From Intoshia linei (lineage: Eukaryota > Orthonectida > Rhopaluridae), in contig LWCA01000585.1 of NCBI GenBank assembly GCA_001642005.1, positions 1 to 22,667 on the forward strand: a stretch of DNA of 22,667 nucleotides, read 5' to 3'. Within the stretch, counting starts at the first letter, position 1. Each line of letters starts with the position of its first letter. The position numbers and the translations under genes were made by a program. The notes beneath the pieces were generated by a model that saw only the letters and a list, made by a program, of their open reading frames with translations, had not been told where the DNA came from and made no database searches. Shown one piece after another: positions 19,546 through 22,667 of the stretch.

Positions 19546-20529
19546 TTTATAATGTTGAAAAATTGTGCATTTATTAAACATTTCACTTTTGGTGAGATAG
19601 AAATTGGTAGATTTGGTTTTTCTTCATAGCCGATGAATAAAAATTGTAAAAGTTAAAAATCAGAGTGCAGACAAATTAAAATGTTGGTCATAATAGTGAT
19701 AAAATGTTTTAAAAAAATATCCATAGCTAAATTAAAATAAAGGTCAACTCTAAAATGAATTATATTAAAAGTACAAATTTTATAAAAATAGGCAAAAGAT
19801 TTAAATGTATAGATTTAACAAATTTTTGTATTTTGTATTTTTATAGCAAGTTCTAATTTCAATTGGAATCTAAACAGTTTAGTAGAAAATAAAAATCCAA
19901 GGTATTTCTATTTAAATTTTTTGTAAATATCATTGATAAATCAGGTTTTCATATTGTAATAAGTCCAAGGGTGATTTCACTACTTCACTCAATCAAAGTA
20001 AAACTAATTATCCCGATTAATTCAACTATAAATATATATATGAGATTGTATCGTATTACAAATTTGACATATTTATTCATATTAATGATAATTATCATTA
20101 CTATAATATTGTAATATTAATTGATGTATGCATCGTAAATATAAAACGATAATTTTTTCTTCACAAAAGTTTTATATCCGTAGTAAGGCACGTACTAATA
20201 ATATTTTTAGTTAACTTGATTTTTAAAATACGATATCAAGATTAAAGTTGCTGAACATGTAAAGAATTTTGTTTTATACTTATAAAGTCTAAATTAGAAT
20301 TCATATTTACATTTATATATTTGTTAACAATAATATTTTTTTTATTGCATCATTGACTCGAAATAATCTAAAATATACAGTCAAACTCGTCAATAATGAA
20401 CCCTAAATATCCATTTTTGAGAAATAATTTAATGTAGATTAATTTAGGAATCTGGAATTGATGAATTTAGCAGTAAAAAGTAAAGGTTGGGATTTGAATA
20501 TGAACCGAAAAGAATATTATATCAAGTAG

Positions 20530-20712
20530 TTAATATGTTTATTACTAGGTTGACTGTTATGTACTACGTACAAACATCACCTAGCTTTGCAGAGGTCTGC
20601 AAAATCTTACTATTCACTATTATCAATCATTTAAAGGAGTGGTTCCCAAACTTGTTTCAGGTGGAACCATCATATCCTACTACTTTTTACTTTAAAGTGA
20701 ATTATTCCATTT
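20530..20712 (-). repeat. Dispersed repeat family C, copy 2 (inverted)
   Basis: The reverse complement tracks 4062-4280 across its full length. It contains ggagtggttcccaaacttg, a typical hAT-like end, and gtactacgtacaaacatcac. An open frame runs through it but has no similarity of its own and follows from the repeat. Confidence 0.6.
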
Positions 20713-21104
20713 TAATTAATGTTTGTTAACATTTGCGTAAAGAATTTTAAAAACAATTGTTGTCCCATTTTTTTAATTTATTAGACAGAATGTGTGTATA
20801 ATATTAAAAATAAAGTAAAAACAGTCCAATCCTAAAAATTGTCATAAATAGCATAAATTCCAAAAAAATAAAATTAGTCCAATACTAAAAATTGTCATAA
20901 AGGTGTGAGTTTTGGAAATTGAAATTTATATTATTATATGTAAAATATGTCATAAATAGCATAAATTCCAAAAAAAATAAAATTATAAAAATAATATATA
21001 TTCACTGAATATTATTCAGTACCAATTTAATAAATACTTAAAAATATTAATTATGTATTTAATTAGCCGAATCTTCACTTTATAAACATATTTCCGGTGA
21101 ATTT

Positions 21105-21286
21105 TACCCGTAAGATGTGAATTTGAGAGGTTGATATTTATTTTGCTAACACCTCCGGAAAAAACTGTAATTGAAATGTGAACTTTATAAAATTATAAGA
21201 CGGGTAGTTATTGAAAAAAGTAGAACACACACACAAACAAATATAATGTAGAATATTACTGTATAATTAGTGTATAAGTAAGGATA
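21105..21286 (+). repeat. Partial copy of family A
   Basis: Matches the last half of 2921-3288: acccgtaagatgtga, gagaggttgatattta, ggaaaaaactgtaattgaaa, aagacgggtagttatt, a CA-rich run, then a gtagaatatta end. The first half is missing, although a reversed fragment of the body seems to lie near 21430-21480. Confidence 0.6.
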
Positions 21287-21479
21287 TTTTAAATTATGAT
21301 ATATTTTGTTTTGCCATCAGCATTCCAAATTGTAATGAATATATTTGATTGAAATATTGTGAATGTGAAGTGAATAATGTAAAACGCCTAAGGGATATCT
21401 TAGGGAAAATTAAAAAACGAAAAAAGATTGTGTTTTGTATATTTTTTAAAATCATAAGCATTATTAATTCAAATTTAAA

Positions 21480-21545
21480 AACGAAAAGGTCTGCCCTCGG
21501 CAGAGCTAGCTGCTGTTTGTACGAAGTACATAACAATCTACTTAG
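21480..21545 (+). repeat. Dispersed repeat family C, partial copy 4
   Basis: Carries gccctcggcagagctagctg, ctgtttgtacgaagtacata and acaatctacttag, the last part of family C. This is the best kept block of the family in the window. Confidence 0.5.
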
Positions 21546-21603
21546 TATTGTACAAAATTAACATCAAATTAATCTTATGTTTTCATAATTCCAATGAATT
21601 CGT

Positions 21604-21655
21604 GAAATTTCCCGGGTCCACCAAAATTTCATCAAACCCCACGGTTAGGAAATAC
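21604..21655 (-). mobile_element. Lone hAT-like transposon end
   Basis: The reverse complement begins cagtatttcctaaccgtggg, close to the left end of the MITE at 11051 (aagtgtttcccaaccgtggg). The partner end is not seen, so the extent is unknown. Confidence 0.45.
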
Positions 21656-21723
21656 TGATATATAGCTCTGATTGTATTTATTTTTAATTTATACACGTAT
21701 GTAAAATAATATAATTTAAATAG

Positions 21724-21837
21724 AGTCTGTTTGGATGTGACTAATCGGAATGTCACTGCCAATTGTGTCCATCGATGGAGAGGATCATTGTTGACAGTAT
21801 CCACTAAAGATACTGATATTAGTAAAAATTTAAAAAG
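21724..21837. other. GC-richer island, candidate orphan exon or structured RNA
   Basis: This 114-nt island is visibly richer in G+C (about 40%) than its surroundings. On the plus strand it is bounded by aaatag and gtatag and reads about 37 codons, including NVTANCVHRWRGSLLTV. On the minus strand it also reads openly (NNDPLHRWTQLAVTFRLVT) with a fair acceptor (tatcag) and donor (gtgtat). It holds a 7-bp hairpin, CAGTATC/GATACTG, at 21795-21815 and a 5-bp one at 21737-21756. I recognise neither reading. It may be an exon of a gene extending beyond the window. Confidence 0.3.
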
Positions 21838-22149
21838 GTATAGATTACATTAATATTATAAAAGTTATCCAAAGGGATCGCCAAAATCCACTACTTGTCG
21901 TGGATCCCAATTTTTAATTTTAAAGCATCGGCTTTTAAATATCTTAAGAATTCCACACTTCATATTTTATAAACATTTTCGTATACATTTTAAAATTTTT
22001 AATACAATGTTGTGCACTCCAATACGAAATACTGTTCATTTCGATAGAAATACAGAATGGACATTGCACACACTTTAAAATATTTTCAATAACATTTGTC
22101 TAAATTTTCTCAAAGTTCTGATTGAAAAAACTGATGTATGGGTTTACAG

Positions 22150-22220
22150 CAGTGGTTCTTAACCTTTTTGACCTATGCACTCCTAAATATTGATCTTAAT
22201 GAATGTGCACCCCTGATTAA
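22150..22220 (+). mobile_element. Lone hAT-like transposon end
   Basis: Begins cagtggttcttaaccttttt and continues with a gcacccctga block, the usual layout of an hAT terminus. No partner end or target duplication was found before the window ends. Confidence 0.4.
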
Positions 22221-22319
22221 AAATCAATTAATACAATATTAATTATAAATAAAGTGTTAACTAGTTACTTAAATTAAACGATACAATTTAAGAATTAAAA
22301 CTGATGTGGTGATAATAAT

Positions 22320-22573
22320 GGTCGTGGAGAGCTAGTAGTAGACCCGGGCTCGATGGAAGGTATAGGCCCCTATAAAAAATTTTTTAAAAATTGATTTCTA
22401 TACATTAATTAATTATCAAACATTCATTATCTAAAAATTAAAGATAACCATTGGAAATCATATTGATTATCTTAATTATGATATACATAAATTTTTCATC
22501 AATACCTATTAATAAATTAAAAAAGTAGGCCCTCATGATTGTAAAGACGGGACATATGAACCTCTCCACGACC
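22320..22573. mobile_element. Terminal-inverted-repeat MITE, class unknown
   Basis: Perfect 12-bp ends GGTCGTGGAGAG (22320-22331) and CTCTCCACGACC (22562-22573). Further inward similarity includes gtataggcccc against the reverse complement of gtaggccctc. It is 254 bp, non-coding and AT-rich inside. No clear target duplication was seen. Confidence 0.6.
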
Positions 22574-22667
22574 TTGTCTGTACTAACTTCAAACCTTCAT
22601 AAATATGAAAACGTGTCAACTATCATATCCACTAAAAGTTTTGTAAGTACTACTGCAATATCCAGTA

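Larger units (their letters stand above)
18117..22667. other. Upstream and intergenic region, repeat-rich
   Basis: Upstream of the RBBP6 start. It contains family B (18775-19080), family C copies (19465-19545, 20530-20712, 21480-21545), family A (21105-21286), lone hAT-like ends near 21604-21655 and 22150, a TIR element (22320-22573) and the GC-richer island 21724-21837. The RBBP6 promoter should lie just above 18100, but no core motif is distinctive. Confidence 0.5.

Noticed and set aside
20487-20729. Plus-strand open frame of 80 codons
   Set aside because: It coincides with the family C repeat and is not conserved as protein among its copies.
21294-21561. Overlapping open frames on both strands
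   Set aside because: They fall on fragments of repeat families A and C; no similarity or splice support.
1-22667. CRISPR arrays, bacterial operons, tRNA, rRNA or hammerhead ribozyme motifs
   Set aside because: No regularly spaced repeats, no ribosome-binding-site and operon pattern, no tRNA cloverleaf, and no CTGATGA plus GAAAC pair in a fitting order were seen on either strand.

Overview
The window is AT-rich eukaryotic nuclear DNA, roughly three quarters A+T. It carries two spliced genes that converge tail to tail near position 8350, set among many small non-autonomous DNA transposons and older dispersed repeats. Both genes belong to animal families: a BAR plus RhoGAP protein of the RICH type (ARHGAP17/ARHGAP44/SH3BP1; RhoGAP92B in flies), and RBBP6/Snama. 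Introns are bimodal: eleven are only 36-50 nt and the rest run from 56 nt to about 3 kb. Such tiny introns argue against a vertebrate and suggest a compact-intron invertebrate (flatworm, rotifer, some arthropods). I cannot fix the taxon from this sequence.

Layout. Positions 1-667 hold no gene I can support. From about 668 to 8302 (+) lies a gene of about 16 exons, with BAR-domain exons at 668-4409, a RhoGAP domain at 4460-7286, and a serine-rich acidic tail ending at 8302. Its exon phases agree throughout except at one junction near the 5' end (1119/1207). The gap 8303-8396 contains a poly(A) signal for each strand. From 8397 to 18098 (-) lies a complete 13-exon RBBP6 homologue. All phases agree, and the joined coding sequence is 3348 nt, giving 1115 residues. 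It has a DWNN domain, a CCHC zinc knuckle, a RING finger, an RS-rich segment and a very lysine-rich tail. Positions 18117-22667 are upstream of RBBP6 and consist mainly of repeats, with one GC-richer island (21724-21837) that may be an orphan exon or a structured RNA.

Mobile DNA. Three hAT-type MITEs have recognisable ends and 8-bp target duplications, two perfect and one 7/8: 11051-11570, 11980-12358 and 14783-15207. There is also a 68-bp TTAA-flanked piggyBac-like element (13514-13581) and a 254-bp terminal-inverted-repeat element (22320-22573). Three older repeat families, called A, B and C here, occur in introns and upstream DNA. All the MITEs except the last sit inside RBBP6 introns and largely explain how one of its two long introns grew.

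Biology. RBBP6 is an E3 ubiquitin ligase and a component of the pre-mRNA 3'-end cleavage machinery. The RICH-type gene should sense or bend membranes and bind Rho-family GTPases, but its RhoGAP domain has lost the arginine finger and two other active-site residues, so it is probably a catalytically dead GAP. The two genes show no shared pathway; what links them is their closely packed convergent 3' ends.
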